A stretch of 64,000 nt of DNA from Hymenobacter sp. DG25A (GCF_001280305.1 NZ_CP012623.1:868001-932000), one strand, 5' to 3'; shown: positions 9,039 to 18,506, numbered from the stretch's first letter. A program made the numbers and translations. Notes: generated by a model not told the origin, from the sequence alone.

Positions 9039-10946
9039 ATGATTTCCATTTCTGACCTCGATTTTCACTTTGGCTCGCGTACCCTGTACGACAAGGCCAG
9101 CCTTCATATTAAGCCCAAGGATAAGATTGGCCTCATTGGGCTGAACGGCCGGGGTAAATCTACGCTGCTGCGCATTCTGGTGGGCGAGTACAAGCCCGAC
9201 GGCGGCAGCATTTCCATGAGCAAGGACGTGAGCCTGGGCTTCCTGAACCAGGATTTGCTCTCCTACGACTCGCACGAGCCCATCCTGATTGTGGCTATGC
9301 AGGCCTTCGCCGAGGCGCTGGACGTGCAGAAGAAGATTGACGAGGTGCTGCTGGAGTTCGAAAACAACTACACCGACGACTTGGTAGACAAGCTGGCCGC
9401 GCTGCAGGAGCGTTTTGAGGCGCTGGGCGGCTACACTATGCAGGCCCGCACCGAAGAAATTCTGGAAGGTCTGGGCTTTACCACGGAGGAGCTGCAGAAG
9501 CCCCTGAAGCTATTCTCCGGCGGCTGGCGCATGCGCGTGATGCTGGCCAAAATCCTGCTGCAGCAACCCTCTTTGCTGCTCCTCGACGAACCGACCAACC
9601 ACTTGGACTTGCCCTCCATTAAGTGGATTGAAAACTACCTGGCCGGTTACGAAGGCGCCGTTATCATTGTATCCCACGACCGGGAATTCCTAGACCGCAC
9701 CACCAACACCACGGTGGAGGTAACGGGCGGCAAGCTGGTGCCTTACGCCGGTAATTACAGCTTCTACCTGGAAGAAAAGGAGGAGCGAAACGCCATTCAG
9801 AAAGGCGCTTTTGAAAACCAGCAGGCCCAGATTAAGCAGGCCGAGCGGTTTATTGAGCGTTTCAAAGCCAAAGCCTCTAAAGCCAAGCAGGCCCAGAGCC
9901 GCGTGAAGGCCCTGGACAAGCTGGAGCGCATTGAGGACGTGGCCGGCGACGACGCCAAGGTGAACATCAAGTTCAACTTCACCGTTACGCCCGGCCGCCA
10001 CATTCTGCGCATGGAGCACGTGGGCAAGAAGTACGGCGAGAAAATAATCTTCCGCGACACGCACGTGCACATTGAGCGGGGTGACAAAATTGCCCTCATC
10101 GGCGCCAACGGTAAGGGTAAATCTACTCTGATGCGGCTGGTGGCCGGCTCGGAGGCGCCCACCAACGGCAACCACCAGCTGGGCCACAACGTCATCATGT
10201 CGTTCTACGCCCAGCACCAGCTGGAAAGCCTGCGCATCGATAATGAGATTCTGCAGGAAATGGTGGAAGCCGGCTCCAAGCGCTCCGAAATGGAGCTGCG
10301 CTCGGTGCTGGGCTCCTTCCTGTTCACCGGCGACGAGGTATACAAGAAAATCAAGGTGCTATCCGGCGGCGAGAAAAGCCGCGTGGCCCTGGCCAAAACC
10401 CTGATTTCGGAAGCCAACTTCCTGCTGCTCGACGAACCGACCAACCACCTGGACATGCAGTCGGTGAATATCCTGATCCAGGCCCTGGACCAGTATCAGG
10501 GTACCTACATCGTCATCAGCCACGACCGTTTCTTTGTGGAGAACGTGGCCAACAAAATCTGGTACATCGAGGATTTCCAGCTGAAGGAATACCCCGGTAC
10601 CTACGCCGAGTGGGAGCAGTGGATGGAAGACCGGGAGAAAGCCGCCAAGAAAGCCGGCCTGCTGACCCCTGCCCCCAAGCCCGCGCCCAAAGAGGAGAAA
10701 AAGGTGGACGCTTCGCCCGCCAAAACCCCCTCGCCCGATCAGAAAAAAGCCCTACGTGAGCTGGCCGAGGTAGAAAAGAAAATCGAGGAGCGGGAGAAGG
10801 AGCTGGCCCAGTACGAAGCCCAGCTAGCCGACCCCCAGATTTACCAGAATGCCTCCCAGCTGAAAGACACCACCCTCAAGTTTGAGCAGGTGAAAAAAGA
10901 GCTGGCCCAGCTGAATGACCGTTGGGAAATGCTGGCGGAGATATAA
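9039..10946 (+). CDS. ABC-F family ATPase (translation factor type)
   Basis: A 635-residue soluble protein with two ABC ATPase domains and no membrane segment. Domain 1 has Walker A GLNGRGKST (34-42), signature FSGGW and Walker B LLLLDEPTNHLD; domain 2 has GANGKGKST, signature LSGGE and an identical Walker B. Between them lies the charged P-site tRNA interaction motif linker (QAERFIERFKAKASKAKQAQSR). A Lys/Pro-rich region and a C-terminal coiled coil (KALRELAEVEKKIEEREKEL) follow, as in Uup/EttA-like proteins. ABC-F proteins act on the ribosome, relieving stalled states or giving antibiotic protection; the subfamily cannot be fixed by eye. A -7 box precedes it and a REP pair follows. Confidence 0.95.
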   Translation: MISISDLDFHFGSRTLYDKASLHIKPKDKIGLIGLNGRGKSTLLRILVGEYKPDGGSISMSKDVSLGFLNQDLLSYDSHEPILIVAMQAFAEALDVQKKIDEVLLEFENNYTDDLVDKLAALQERFEALGGYTMQARTEEILEGLGFTTEELQKPLKLFSGGWRMRVMLAKILLQQPSLLLLDEPTNHLDLPSIKWIENYLAGYEGAVIIVSHDREFLDRTTNTTVEVTGGKLVPYAGNYSFYLEEKEERNAIQKGAFENQQAQIKQAERFIERFKAKASKAKQAQSRVKALDKLERIEDVAGDDAKVNIKFNFTVTPGRHILRMEHVGKKYGEKIIFRDTHVHIERGDKIALIGANGKGKSTLMRLVAGSEAPTNGNHQLGHNVIMSFYAQHQLESLRIDNEILQEMVEAGSKRSEMELRSVLGSFLFTGDEVYKKIKVLSGGEKSRVALAKTLISEANFLLLDEPTNHLDMQSVNILIQALDQYQGTYIVISHDRFFVENVANKIWYIEDFQLKEYPGTYAEWEQWMEDREKAAKKAGLLTPAPKPAPKEEKKVDASPAKTPSPDQKKALRELAEVEKKIEEREKELAQYEAQLADPQIYQNASQLKDTTLKFEQVKKELAQLNDRWEMLAEI

Positions 10947-10970
10947 GGCCGAGTTAGATCAATTAAGATA

Positions 10971-11075
10971 GTAGCGCGAAGCTCCGGCTTCGCGTACGAG
11001 TGCAACGAGTAACCACGCGTCAGCCTACGCCTGGAACTCGCGTTGCTCGTACGCGAAGCCGGAGCTTCGCGCTAC
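10971..11075. repeat. REP pair 1 (inverted GTAG-type REPs) downstream of RAYT
   Basis: Two REP units face each other: left arm 10971-11000, right arm 11046-11075, a perfect 30-bp inverted repeat. Each unit begins with GTAG, then a self-complementary stem CGCGAAGC / GCTTCGCG with a TCCG tetraloop. The leading GTAG plus imperfect palindrome is the known hallmark of REPs linked to REP-associated tyrosine transposases. The pair ends 10 bp from the RAYT stop codon. Confidence 0.9.
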
Positions 11076-11085
11076 TATTTTTGCG

Positions 11086-11691
11086 CTACTCTTCCTTCCA
11101 GTACGTATGGGGCCAGATTTGCCAGTCATCTACTAAGCCTGCTTTTACGGGGTTTTCCAGCACGTAGCTTATTACACGTTCCATTTCGGCAGCACCACGC
11201 ACCAGGTGGTCGTAGCTTTCCCGCTGCCAGAACTGGCCAGTGCGGTGTAGCAGTAAATTAGCTTTGGCAGCCGTATAGCTTTTGATGGATTGTAGCGTGC
11301 GGGCCAGGGGCTGCGCATCATCGGGTAGCGTAATGACCAGATGGACATGGTTGGGCATCACACAATAACAAATCAGCCGATACGCCCGGTCATCATAATA
11401 GTGAAGGGCCTCGCGCACTGCTTCTGCCACTGTAGGTTCTGAAAGCCAGATTGGCCCGTGGTCGGCCTGATCAAGCAGATGGTCAAACCGGCCAAAGTAG
11501 CGCTTCTGCCGAGCATAGGCCTCACTTTCATCAGCATCTTCCTGAGAGAGAAGATTCCATTCATCCCGCAGTTGGTCAAGCACAACACGTGGCAGTGAAT
11601 CAGCCAGACGAAAAGTAACAAACAGGTTTGCACCCGGTGGTAAAATATGGGGCAAATTGCGCCGGTAATGAATCAGGTCTGAACTAGCCAT
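11086..11691 (-). CDS. REP-associated tyrosine transposase (RAYT, TnpA_REP)
   Basis: A 201-residue Y1 HUH single-strand nuclease of the IS200/IS605-related RAYT group. The metal-binding HUH motif is H115-V-H117 within VMPNHVHLV, and the single catalytic Tyr is Y139 (QSIKSYTAAKAN), at the usual spacing. The block GQFWQRESYDHLVR followed by YVLENPVKAGLV is typical of the family. RAYTs nick at REP elements and are thought to spread them; they are domesticated, present once per genome in many cases. Both sides of the gene carry paired REPs (10971-11075 and 11718-11823), so this is an intact REPtron. All key residues are present, so the enzyme may be active on the third REP pair at 63588-63703. 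Confidence 0.95.
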   Translation of the reverse strand: MASSDLIHYRRNLPHILPPGANLFVTFRLADSLPRVVLDQLRDEWNLLSQEDADESEAYARQKRYFGRFDHLLDQADHGPIWLSEPTVAEAVREALHYYDDRAYRLICYCVMPNHVHLVITLPDDAQPLARTLQSIKSYTAAKANLLLHRTGQFWQRESYDHLVRGAAEMERVISYVLENPVKAGLVDDWQIWPHTYWKEE

Positions 11692-11717
11692 AAGCCGATA
11701 AAATTACAATACCGAAA

Positions 11718-11823
11718 GTAGCGCGAAGCTCCGGCTTCGCGTACGAGCAACGCGAGTTCCTACGCGTTGTGCAGACGCCTGCTACTCGCTGCGCTCGTAC
11801 GCGAAGCCGGAGCTTCGCGCTAC
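11718..11823. repeat. REP pair 2 upstream of RAYT
   Basis: Inverted REP units at 11718-11747 and 11794-11823 with the same 30-bp GTAG-led sequence as pair 1; the spacers between arms differ apart from short flanking blocks. It begins 26 bp upstream of the RAYT start codon and ends 22 bp before the start of the type IX plug gene, so it sits in the promoter region of both divergent genes. Confidence 0.9.
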
Positions 11824-11845
11824 TATTCCTATTACATTCGTTCTT

Positions 11846-13177
11846 ATGCACCACCGTCTCGCGCCCGTTCTGCTCTTCCTGGCCACCGCCTGCGTACCCC
11901 TCGGTACGCCCATTACTGACCCCAATGCTGCCCGCACCGGCCAGAGCAGCGCGGTGCAAACGCCTAAGGTGGCGCTGCGCTACCAGGATTATATCTACTC
12001 CAAAGATGTGCAGTCGGTGCAATGCTACGTAGCCTCCGGCCAGCCTACGGAAGTATTTGAGCCGCCGGTGGTGTCGCTGGCCCAGGCGCAGCCTGTAGTG
12101 CTGGAGTTTGATGTGCTGGGCCAGCAAAGCCAGCGCCTCACGGCCAAGCTGGTGCATTGCAATGTAGACTGGACGCCCTCCATCCTCACCGATATTCAGT
12201 TTCTGAGCGACATCAACGAGTTTCTCCTGACGGATTACCGCACTTCCGTGAACACCCGGGTGCCGTACTTCCACTACCGGCTGCGGTTGCCACGCGTGAA
12301 GATCAGCGGCAATTATCTGCTGGTAGTGCAAAATGGAGCGGGCACCCCGTTGCTTTCGCGCCGGGTATTGGTGTACGAAGAGCAGGTGAGGACCTTCCTG
12401 CAGCCCGGGCCGCTGGCAGCCGGGCAGGAGCGCTACACCATGCAGCAGCTCAACTTCGGCATTAGCTATGGGGGCGTAAACCTGGTAAATCCGGCGCAGG
12501 AAGTGAAAGTGGTGCTGCGCCAGAATTTCCGGTGGGACAACGCGCATTATAACCTGCGCCCCACCTTTGTGCGCGATGCGGAGCGGAAGTTGGAATACCA
12601 GTATTTCAACTTTGAAAATGCCTTCCCGGGCCTCTCTGAATACCGTTTTGTTGATTTGCGCAGCTACCGGGCCCTGGGCGTAGGCGTGGCCAAGCTGAAT
12701 GCTGATGCTACGCCCCGCGCGGCCCTACTGCAGCCCGAAGCCACCCGCCGCGAGCAGGCCTACACCCAGTACGAGGACGTAAATGGCCAGCGCGTATTTG
12801 AGAGCCGTGACTACGGCAACGGCGCCACCAATGCCGACTATCTGGACGTTACCTTCCGCCTACGCGCCCCGCAGGCGGCCCCCGGCCCCGTGTACGTGCT
12901 GGGTGCGTTGTCTGACTGGCAACTCAAGGACGAGTTTAAGTTGACTTATGATGCCGCCCAGCAGGAATACTCCGGCCACGCGCTGCTCAAACAGGGCTAT
13001 TACAACTACTCCTATGCCGTAGGCGGCGCGGCCGTTCCCAATGAGACTTATTTTGAAGGCAGCCACCAGGAAACCGAAAACGAGTACGACCTGCTGGTTT
13101 ACTACCGCCCGCCGGGCTCCCGCGCCGATTTACTGATTGGCTACCACCGCACCGCCGTGAACGGGCGCCGGCCGTAG
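11846..13177 (+). CDS. Type IX secretion system plug protein (DUF5103)
   Basis: A 443-residue lipoprotein homologous to the DUF5103/T9SS_plug family, the subunit reported to close the lateral pore of the SprA translocon of the type IX secretion system in Bacteroidota. The signal peptide MHHRLAPVLLFLATAC ends in a lipobox Cys16. The N-terminal domain carries the family landmarks (RYQDYIYSKDVQSVQ, PVVLEFD, VHCNVDWTPS, DINEFLLTDYRTS, PYFHYRLRLPR). The C-terminal domain (GPVYVLGALSDWQLKDEF, then QGYYNYSYAV) is an E-set/carbohydrate-binding-like fold. No other T9SS gene is nearby, which is normal because the T9SS genes are scattered. The start ATG lies 23 bp after REP pair 2. Confidence 0.92.
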   Translation: MHHRLAPVLLFLATACVPLGTPITDPNAARTGQSSAVQTPKVALRYQDYIYSKDVQSVQCYVASGQPTEVFEPPVVSLAQAQPVVLEFDVLGQQSQRLTAKLVHCNVDWTPSILTDIQFLSDINEFLLTDYRTSVNTRVPYFHYRLRLPRVKISGNYLLVVQNGAGTPLLSRRVLVYEEQVRTFLQPGPLAAGQERYTMQQLNFGISYGGVNLVNPAQEVKVVLRQNFRWDNAHYNLRPTFVRDAERKLEYQYFNFENAFPGLSEYRFVDLRSYRALGVGVAKLNADATPRAALLQPEATRREQAYTQYEDVNGQRVFESRDYGNGATNADYLDVTFRLRAPQAAPGPVYVLGALSDWQLKDEFKLTYDAAQQEYSGHALLKQGYYNYSYAVGGAAVPNETYFEGSHQETENEYDLLVYYRPPGSRADLLIGYHRTAVNGRRP

Positions 13178-13211
13178 CGCCGGAATCAAATAGCCAGCCT
13201 CTTAAACTTCC

Positions 13212-14432
13212 TTAATATTCCCCAACTGCGCCGCCGCCCCCGGAAGAGCCACCCCCAAACTGGAAGCCCCGCTCCGGTACTTTTAGGCTGTTTTCGGTGA
13301 GATGCGCTGTAGCCAACGCTTCCAGGTTCAGATGAATAAACGCGGGGCTATCGGCCGGTTCGGAGGTGAGGCCGTGGCGGGCCGGCCGTAGGTAACGCAA
13401 GGCCCAGCCAGATAATAGAACCAGCGCTGCGCCGGCCAGGGTAAGGGCCGTTTCCATGGGCAACACCTGCCGGTAGAAGCGGAGGGTGTAGAGTGAAAAT
13501 GCTACGGCTAACAGGCCCGTGTGCAGAAAAATACGGTCGGCGCTCCGCAGTCCCGTGTAGAGATACAGCAGGGGAATAGCTGCCGTGAGAAAGTAGAAAA
13601 GCGGCGCAAAGCTTATTTGAGTGGAAACCGGCAGGTTGTTGAGCAGAGCATTGCCTTCGCGGACAATCAGGTAGTTGCCGGCCAGGTAAAAACAAGCTAG
13701 TGAAAGGGCTTTCGCGGTCTGCAGGCTTGTGTGGTAGTAGAAGGCATCGGGCCGGTGAGAGAGGCGCTTTACGGTGTAGTAGCTGCCACCGGCGGCCAGC
13801 ATCAACACAAATGGCAGCAGGGCTTTGCCCAGCGTGAATTGCAAAGTAAACGTAGCCACAATTCCCAGGTACGTTCCCAGGCTTATAGCAGCCACTACAG
13901 GGTCGGCGTAGCGTATCATGGCTGCCAGCAGTACAACCCAAATTGGCAGCAGCAGTTGCCACAGCAGCCCGCGGGCTATCAGTCCTTCCCATTGCATAGG
14001 GCCCGGTAGTATTATGCTGTATAGTAGCCAGAGTGCTGCCACTATAAATGTCAGGCCAAGGTAGAGCAATGCATTATCGGGACCGGAGCGGTAGAGCTGA
14101 TTAGCAGGAATAAGTACTTCCAGAAAAAAAAAGGCACCTAAGCCACATAGTAAAGAGCAAGCTATAAACACCTGTTCTTCCTGAAAGCCACTCTTCAAGG
14201 AGGAGCCAACCATCAGAGACACGAACAGTGCTGCCCCAATAGTGCCAATGCAGGTGAAGATGAAGAGCGCAATTTTTATAAACAGGTGCGGCGAATAGCG
14301 TGCATCGGGGAAAGCCTGGGCAATAGCTTTCTCTTGTCCAACTGGCAGCAGGCCGCGTTTGCCCCAGTGCCGGGCGGCTTGTTGTACCAGCCCATTGAAA
14401 ATCCAATGCTCGTTATACGCTTTTGCTTTCAT
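13212..14432 (-). CDS. Multipass membrane protein (DUF4401-like partner of DUF2157)
   Basis: A 406-residue polytopic membrane protein with about 10 hydrophobic segments and a glycine/serine-rich C-terminus (FQFGGGSSGGGGAVGEY). The gene overlaps the upstream DUF2157 gene by 20 bp, so the two are translationally coupled. In other bacteria DUF2157 genes are often followed by a DUF4401/GDYXXLXY family gene, which suggests the assignment here, but the diagnostic motif was not verified. The N-terminal cytosolic stretch (NEHWIFNGLVQQAARHWGKRGLL) is helical. Function unknown. Confidence 0.7.
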   Translation of the reverse strand: MKAKAYNEHWIFNGLVQQAARHWGKRGLLPVGQEKAIAQAFPDARYSPHLFIKIALFIFTCIGTIGAALFVSLMVGSSLKSGFQEEQVFIACSLLCGLGAFFFLEVLIPANQLYRSGPDNALLYLGLTFIVAALWLLYSIILPGPMQWEGLIARGLLWQLLLPIWVVLLAAMIRYADPVVAAISLGTYLGIVATFTLQFTLGKALLPFVLMLAAGGSYYTVKRLSHRPDAFYYHTSLQTAKALSLACFYLAGNYLIVREGNALLNNLPVSTQISFAPLFYFLTAAIPLLYLYTGLRSADRIFLHTGLLAVAFSLYTLRFYRQVLPMETALTLAGAALVLLSGWALRYLRPARHGLTSEPADSPAFIHLNLEALATAHLTENSLKVPERGFQFGGGSSGGGGAVGEY

Positions 14433-15405
14433 GGATTCCCAGTATCTTTTTCAGATTGAAGAGCAGTCGAAGGGCACCAATTGTGGATAGCGGAAAATAC
14501 AGCAAGGCTAATCCAATCGTGATGGAGCTGTCCATCTGGAAGAAAAGATACGTGAAGGCCATATACCCATATAGCGCCCCCAGCAGCAAAAAAACGTAGG
14601 AGTGGCTCTGCCGCGCGTACCAGTACAGGCCACCGCTCAGGCCCAGAATCAGTAAAGCGGCCAGCACCGGGGGGATAAAGCGCAGCTCAGCAGAATCCTG
14701 CCAAATAGCGCTACTAGCCGCTACCAAAGCCAGATTGCTGCCCAGCAGCAAATAGGTGTAGGCAAAGTGCTTTTTTCGATTTTCGTACGTAGATACCAGC
14801 CCCACGGCGCACAGCAGCAGGCCCAGCCCAAGCGCGGCATAGCTCAGGTGGGGGAGGGCATAGTTGTTTTGGGTAAAGACCGAAAGGGGAGCAATGGTTA
14901 CGCCTACCCAGGCAGCCATACCGGTAATGGCCATGGAGAGCACCCCGCGGTGGTCGAAACGGTAAGCACAGTAGAAGAACAGGACCGTGGGTACAAGCAC
15001 CAGCAGGCCGTAGCGGCTGCCAAACAGGTTGTACTGGTACTGCAGGTAGCCTACCAGCGTGAGAAAGGTAAGGCAGGCCAGCAGCAGGGCATAGTCGGCG
15101 CCGGTAGAAATGCCGGGGTTGGTTTGCCAGGTAAAGGGCTGCCGCTTCCGGTAGGCGTAGGCAAACGCCCCCGCGCTGAGCAGCGCTATGCCCGCCACGA
15201 TAAAGCCATGGCCAATGCTGTCAATATGCTGATAGATCAGCAGGCCCAGGCCGGTGCTCAGCAGCGTGACGCCCAGCGCGAGCAGAGCCCGCAACTCATA
15301 GTAGAGTGCAAAGGGCTTGGTCTGCTCGTACGTTGTAATGGCAGAAGCCTGCTCCCCCGAAACCAGCTGCCGGGCCTGCAGGGAGGCAAGAATCTTTTCC
15401 GTCAT
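14413..15405 (-). CDS. DUF2157 domain-containing membrane protein
   Basis: A 330-residue membrane protein. The N-terminal 30-40 residues (LQARQLVSGEQASAITTYEQ) form the soluble helical start of DUF2157, followed by about nine or ten transmembrane helices starting with LRALLALGVTLLSTGLGLLIY. Members are predicted membrane proteins of unknown function, often paired with a second polytopic protein, as here. The ATG is well placed before the conserved N-terminal block. The upstream 180 bp separates it from the divergent antiporter gene and should hold both promoters, although no exact -7 box was found. Confidence 0.82.
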   Translation of the reverse strand: MTEKILASLQARQLVSGEQASAITTYEQTKPFALYYELRALLALGVTLLSTGLGLLIYQHIDSIGHGFIVAGIALLSAGAFAYAYRKRQPFTWQTNPGISTGADYALLLACLTFLTLVGYLQYQYNLFGSRYGLLVLVPTVLFFYCAYRFDHRGVLSMAITGMAAWVGVTIAPLSVFTQNNYALPHLSYAALGLGLLLCAVGLVSTYENRKKHFAYTYLLLGSNLALVAASSAIWQDSAELRFIPPVLAALLILGLSGGLYWYARQSHSYVFLLLGALYGYMAFTYLFFQMDSSITIGLALLYFPLSTIGALRLLFNLKKILGIHESKSV

Positions 15406-15589
15406 AGTGGGCCGGGCTGCGGGCTATTGCTGCCTGCTGCCCGGTAAACATAGCATTTTCCCGGTACCGGACGGCAGGCACCCCAATCGGGTTTTGAAAT
15501 TAGAACACACACTCCCCACGCGCATTGCGTCGCAGCCAAAGACGGCGCACTTGCGTAAGCAGTACTTATTTCTGCCTCTCCTCCGTTGC

Positions 15590-16918
15590 ATGTCAATCTA
15601 CAACTTAGTGTTGGTCGTAATGGGTGTGGCCATTCTGGCTGTGGCCTGGCTGCCTTCATTGCTTCGCAAATACCCGCTTTCCTATCCCATTCTGTTTGTG
15701 GGGCTGGGGGCGTTGGTGTATTCCCTGCCCCTGGGCCTGCCCAGCCCGGATCCGGTCCGGTACGCGCCTTTCACCACGCACCTCACGGAGCTGTGCGTGA
15801 TTGTGGCCCTCACGGGTACCGGCCTCAAAATTGACCGGCCGTTTTCGTTCTGGCGCTGGCGCGTGCCCCTGCAGCTGGTACTCATTCTCATGGTGGTATC
15901 CATTGCTGGCTTCATGGTAGTAGCCTGGCGGCTGGCGGGCCTGCTGCCGGCCTCGGCGCTGCTGCTGGCGGCCACCCTGGCCCCCACCGACCCCGTACTG
16001 GCCGGCGACGTGCAGGTAGGCAAGCCCGGCGAAGGCCGCGAAGACAACGTACGCTTTGCCCTCACCGGTGAAGCCGGCCTGAATGATGGCCTGGCTTTCC
16101 CGTTTGTGTACCTGGCCCTGGCCCTGCTGCCCTCCGCAACGTCTATATCCGAGCGGTTGCTGGACTGGGCCTGGATGGATATGCTGTACCGGGTGGGAGC
16201 GGGCATAGCTGGCGGCTGGTTGGCGGGAAAAATATTGTCGTACCTGATTTTTGACTTGCCCCACCGCATCCGTATCAACCCGGAAGCCTATGGGTTTGTG
16301 GCGCTGTCCGTTACGCTGGTAGCCTATGGGGTTACGGAGATGCTGCACGGCTACGGCTTCCTGGCCGTGTTCATAGCCTCCATTACGCTGCGCGCCCACG
16401 AGCGCAGCCACGAGTACCACACCGAGATGCACGAATTCACGGACCAACTGGAGCGGCTGTTTATCGTGGTTATTCTGATTCTGTTTGGCGGCGCGCTGGT
16501 GCGGGGGTTACTGGCACCGCTTACCTGGCGTGGTGCAGGGCTGGGGCTGTTTGCTTTGTTTATGCTGCGGCCTATGGGGGGCATGCTCACGCTGTGGCGC
16601 AGCCGCATTTCTCGCCTCAATTTCCCGGAGCGGCTGGTTATTTCCACATTCGGCATCCGGGGTATCGGCTCTTTCTTTTACCTGGCCTTTGCCGTTACTA
16701 AGGCTGATTTCCCGCAGATACGGGAGCTGTGGGCCATTACGGGCTTCACAGTACTTACCTCCATCATCGTGCACGGCATGCTGGCCACGCCCGTTATGAA
16801 CTGGCTGGACCGCTGGCACGGCCGCCCCACCACCGTGGAGCTGGAGGATCAGCAGCTGGCGGAAGCCGAGCAGGAAGAAGCGGAGAAATCAGAAGAGCAA
16901 AGCCCCAAACCGGCCTGA
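15590..16918 (+). CDS. Cation:proton antiporter (CPA1/NhaP type)
   Basis: A 442-residue antiporter with about 12-13 transmembrane helices. The conserved segment LAPTDPVLAGDV contains the TDP of the unwound helix, and GEAGLNDGLAFPF corresponds to the GExxxNDG motif with the ion-binding Asp of CPA1 exchangers. The segment FGIRGIGSFFYLAFA near the C-terminus matches the conserved 'RG' helix. The short acidic tail (EAEQEEAEKSEEQSPKPA) is cytosolic. The start MSIYNLVLVV is preferred over the longer frame because it begins with the first membrane helix. It should exchange Na+ or K+ for protons in pH and salt homeostasis; ion specificity is unknown. Confidence 0.92.
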   Translation: MSIYNLVLVVMGVAILAVAWLPSLLRKYPLSYPILFVGLGALVYSLPLGLPSPDPVRYAPFTTHLTELCVIVALTGTGLKIDRPFSFWRWRVPLQLVLILMVVSIAGFMVVAWRLAGLLPASALLLAATLAPTDPVLAGDVQVGKPGEGREDNVRFALTGEAGLNDGLAFPFVYLALALLPSATSISERLLDWAWMDMLYRVGAGIAGGWLAGKILSYLIFDLPHRIRINPEAYGFVALSVTLVAYGVTEMLHGYGFLAVFIASITLRAHERSHEYHTEMHEFTDQLERLFIVVILILFGGALVRGLLAPLTWRGAGLGLFALFMLRPMGGMLTLWRSRISRLNFPERLVISTFGIRGIGSFFYLAFAVTKADFPQIRELWAITGFTVLTSIIVHGMLATPVMNWLDRWHGRPTTVELEDQQLAEAEQEEAEKSEEQSPKPA

Positions 16919-17042
16919 TGCAACCTCTACCGGGGCATTGCGTTGCAAGGGCTACCCGTTGCGGCATGGCCTTTGTCTATTATAAGGAGGCCTGATACCG
17001 CCCGGACCCCAATTCCGCTCTTCTCTCCCAAAATACTCCACC

Positions 17043-18506
17043 ATGAAAATTCGTCATTTGTTATTAAGCAGCTCGGTTGCGGCCGCGCTGTTTCTAAATT
17101 CCTGCGCCACCAACCCCGTCACCGGCAAGAAAGAAGTCATGCTGGTATCGGAAGGGCAGGAGCTGGCCATGGGCCAGCAGTCTGACCCCGCCGTTGTAGC
17201 CCAGTTTGGCCTGTACCCGGATGATAAGCTGCAGAAGTTCATCAATGAAAAAGGCAAGCAGATGGGCGCCATCTCGCACCGCCCCGAGCTGACCTACAAC
17301 TTCCGCATCGTCGATTCGCCCATTATCAACGCCTTTGCCATTCCCGGCGGCTACGTGTATTTCACGCGTGGCATTATGGCCCACTTCAACAACGAGGCAC
17401 AGTTTGCCGGCGTGCTGGGCCACGAAATTGGCCACGTAACGGCCCGGCACTCTGCCAAGCAGCAAACCAGCGCTATTATTGGGCAGGTAGGCTTAATGGG
17501 GGCTATGATTGCCTCGCCTAAGCTGGCGCAGTTTGGGGAGCAGGCCATGCAGGGCATGCAGCTGCTGTTCCTCAAGTTTGGGCGTGATGATGAGCGGCAG
17601 TCGGATGGACTGGGCGTGGAGTACTCCTCCAAAATTGGCTATGATGCTTCCCAAATGGCTGATTTCTTCCAGACCCTTTCCAGGGAGCAGGCCAAGAGCG
17701 GTGCCGAGGCCATTCCGGACTTCCTGAGCACTCACCCCAACCCCGAAGACCGCTACAACACCGTAAAACAGCTGGCCGCCGATTGGAAGCAGAAGAATGG
17801 CAACCCCAAACTGGCCATCAACCGCGACCAGTACCTGCGCATGATTGACGGTATTGTGTATGGCGAAGACCCCAAGCAGGGCTTTGTGGAAAACAACGTG
17901 TTCTACCACCCCGAGCTGAAGTTCCGCTTTCCGGTGCCCCAGGGCTGGAAATACCAGAACACACCCCAGCAATTCCAAATGGCTGACCCCGCCGGTAAGG
18001 CTCTGCAAATGCTGATGCTGGCGCCCGGCAACTCCCTGGAGGAAGCCGCCCAGAATCTGGCCAAGCAGCTCAGCCTGCAGCCCACTGACTCTAAAAAGAC
18101 GACCATCAATGGCTTCCCCGCCATGGCTTTCGTAGCCGACCAGGTGCAGCAGGACCAGCAAACCGGCCAGCAGGTGGCGGGCGTGCGCACGCTCACTTAC
18201 CTTATTCAGGACGGTAAAACCATCTTCGCCCTCATTGGCGTATCGGCCCCGGCCGACTTCCCCGGCTACGCACCCCAGTTCACTAGCGTAGCCGAAGCCT
18301 TCCAGCGCCTCACCGACCCGGAAAAGCTTAACCGCAAGCCAGAGCGGGTGCGCATCAAAACCCTGAAGCTGCGCAGCAACCTGGCGGCCGCCCTGCGCAC
18401 TTACAACGTGCCCGAAAAGCGCATGGAAGAAATGGCCATTCTGAACGGCATGCAGCTGAACGAGCAGGTGAATGCCGGCTCGCTTATTAAAGTAGTAGAG
18501 AAATAA
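17043..18506 (+). CDS. M48 family metalloprotease, lipoprotein (BepA/YfgC-like), first of two
   Basis: A 487-residue periplasmic zinc protease. The signal peptide ends in a lipobox (LNSC, Cys21), followed by the family's NPVTGKKEV motif. The zinc-binding HEIGH is at residues 127-131, preceded by NAFAIPGGYVYFTRG, a hallmark of the M48 substrate cleft; the downstream ERQSDGLGVEY segment should provide the third zinc ligand. The C-terminal 60 residues (LAAALRTYNVPEKRMEEMAILNGMQLNEQVNAGSLIKVV) resemble a LysM-like module. Related enzymes (BepA) police outer-membrane protein assembly. A close paralogue lies 118 bp downstream. The start puts the signal peptide first. Confidence 0.93.
   Translation: MKIRHLLLSSSVAAALFLNSCATNPVTGKKEVMLVSEGQELAMGQQSDPAVVAQFGLYPDDKLQKFINEKGKQMGAISHRPELTYNFRIVDSPIINAFAIPGGYVYFTRGIMAHFNNEAQFAGVLGHEIGHVTARHSAKQQTSAIIGQVGLMGAMIASPKLAQFGEQAMQGMQLLFLKFGRDDERQSDGLGVEYSSKIGYDASQMADFFQTLSREQAKSGAEAIPDFLSTHPNPEDRYNTVKQLAADWKQKNGNPKLAINRDQYLRMIDGIVYGEDPKQGFVENNVFYHPELKFRFPVPQGWKYQNTPQQFQMADPAGKALQMLMLAPGNSLEEAAQNLAKQLSLQPTDSKKTTINGFPAMAFVADQVQQDQQTGQQVAGVRTLTYLIQDGKTIFALIGVSAPADFPGYAPQFTSVAEAFQRLTDPEKLNRKPERVRIKTLKLRSNLAAALRTYNVPEKRMEEMAILNGMQLNEQVNAGSLIKVVEK

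Noticed and set aside
10971..11823. A CRISPR array, suggested by repeated 30-bp units
   Set aside because: The units are inverted, not direct; there are only two per side, no regular spacers and no cas genes, while a RAYT gene lies between them.
10971..11823. An insertion sequence with terminal inverted repeats, mobile as a unit
   Set aside because: The repeats are REP pairs also found alone at 63588-63703; RAYTs are not known to move as a unit, and no target-site duplication is visible.
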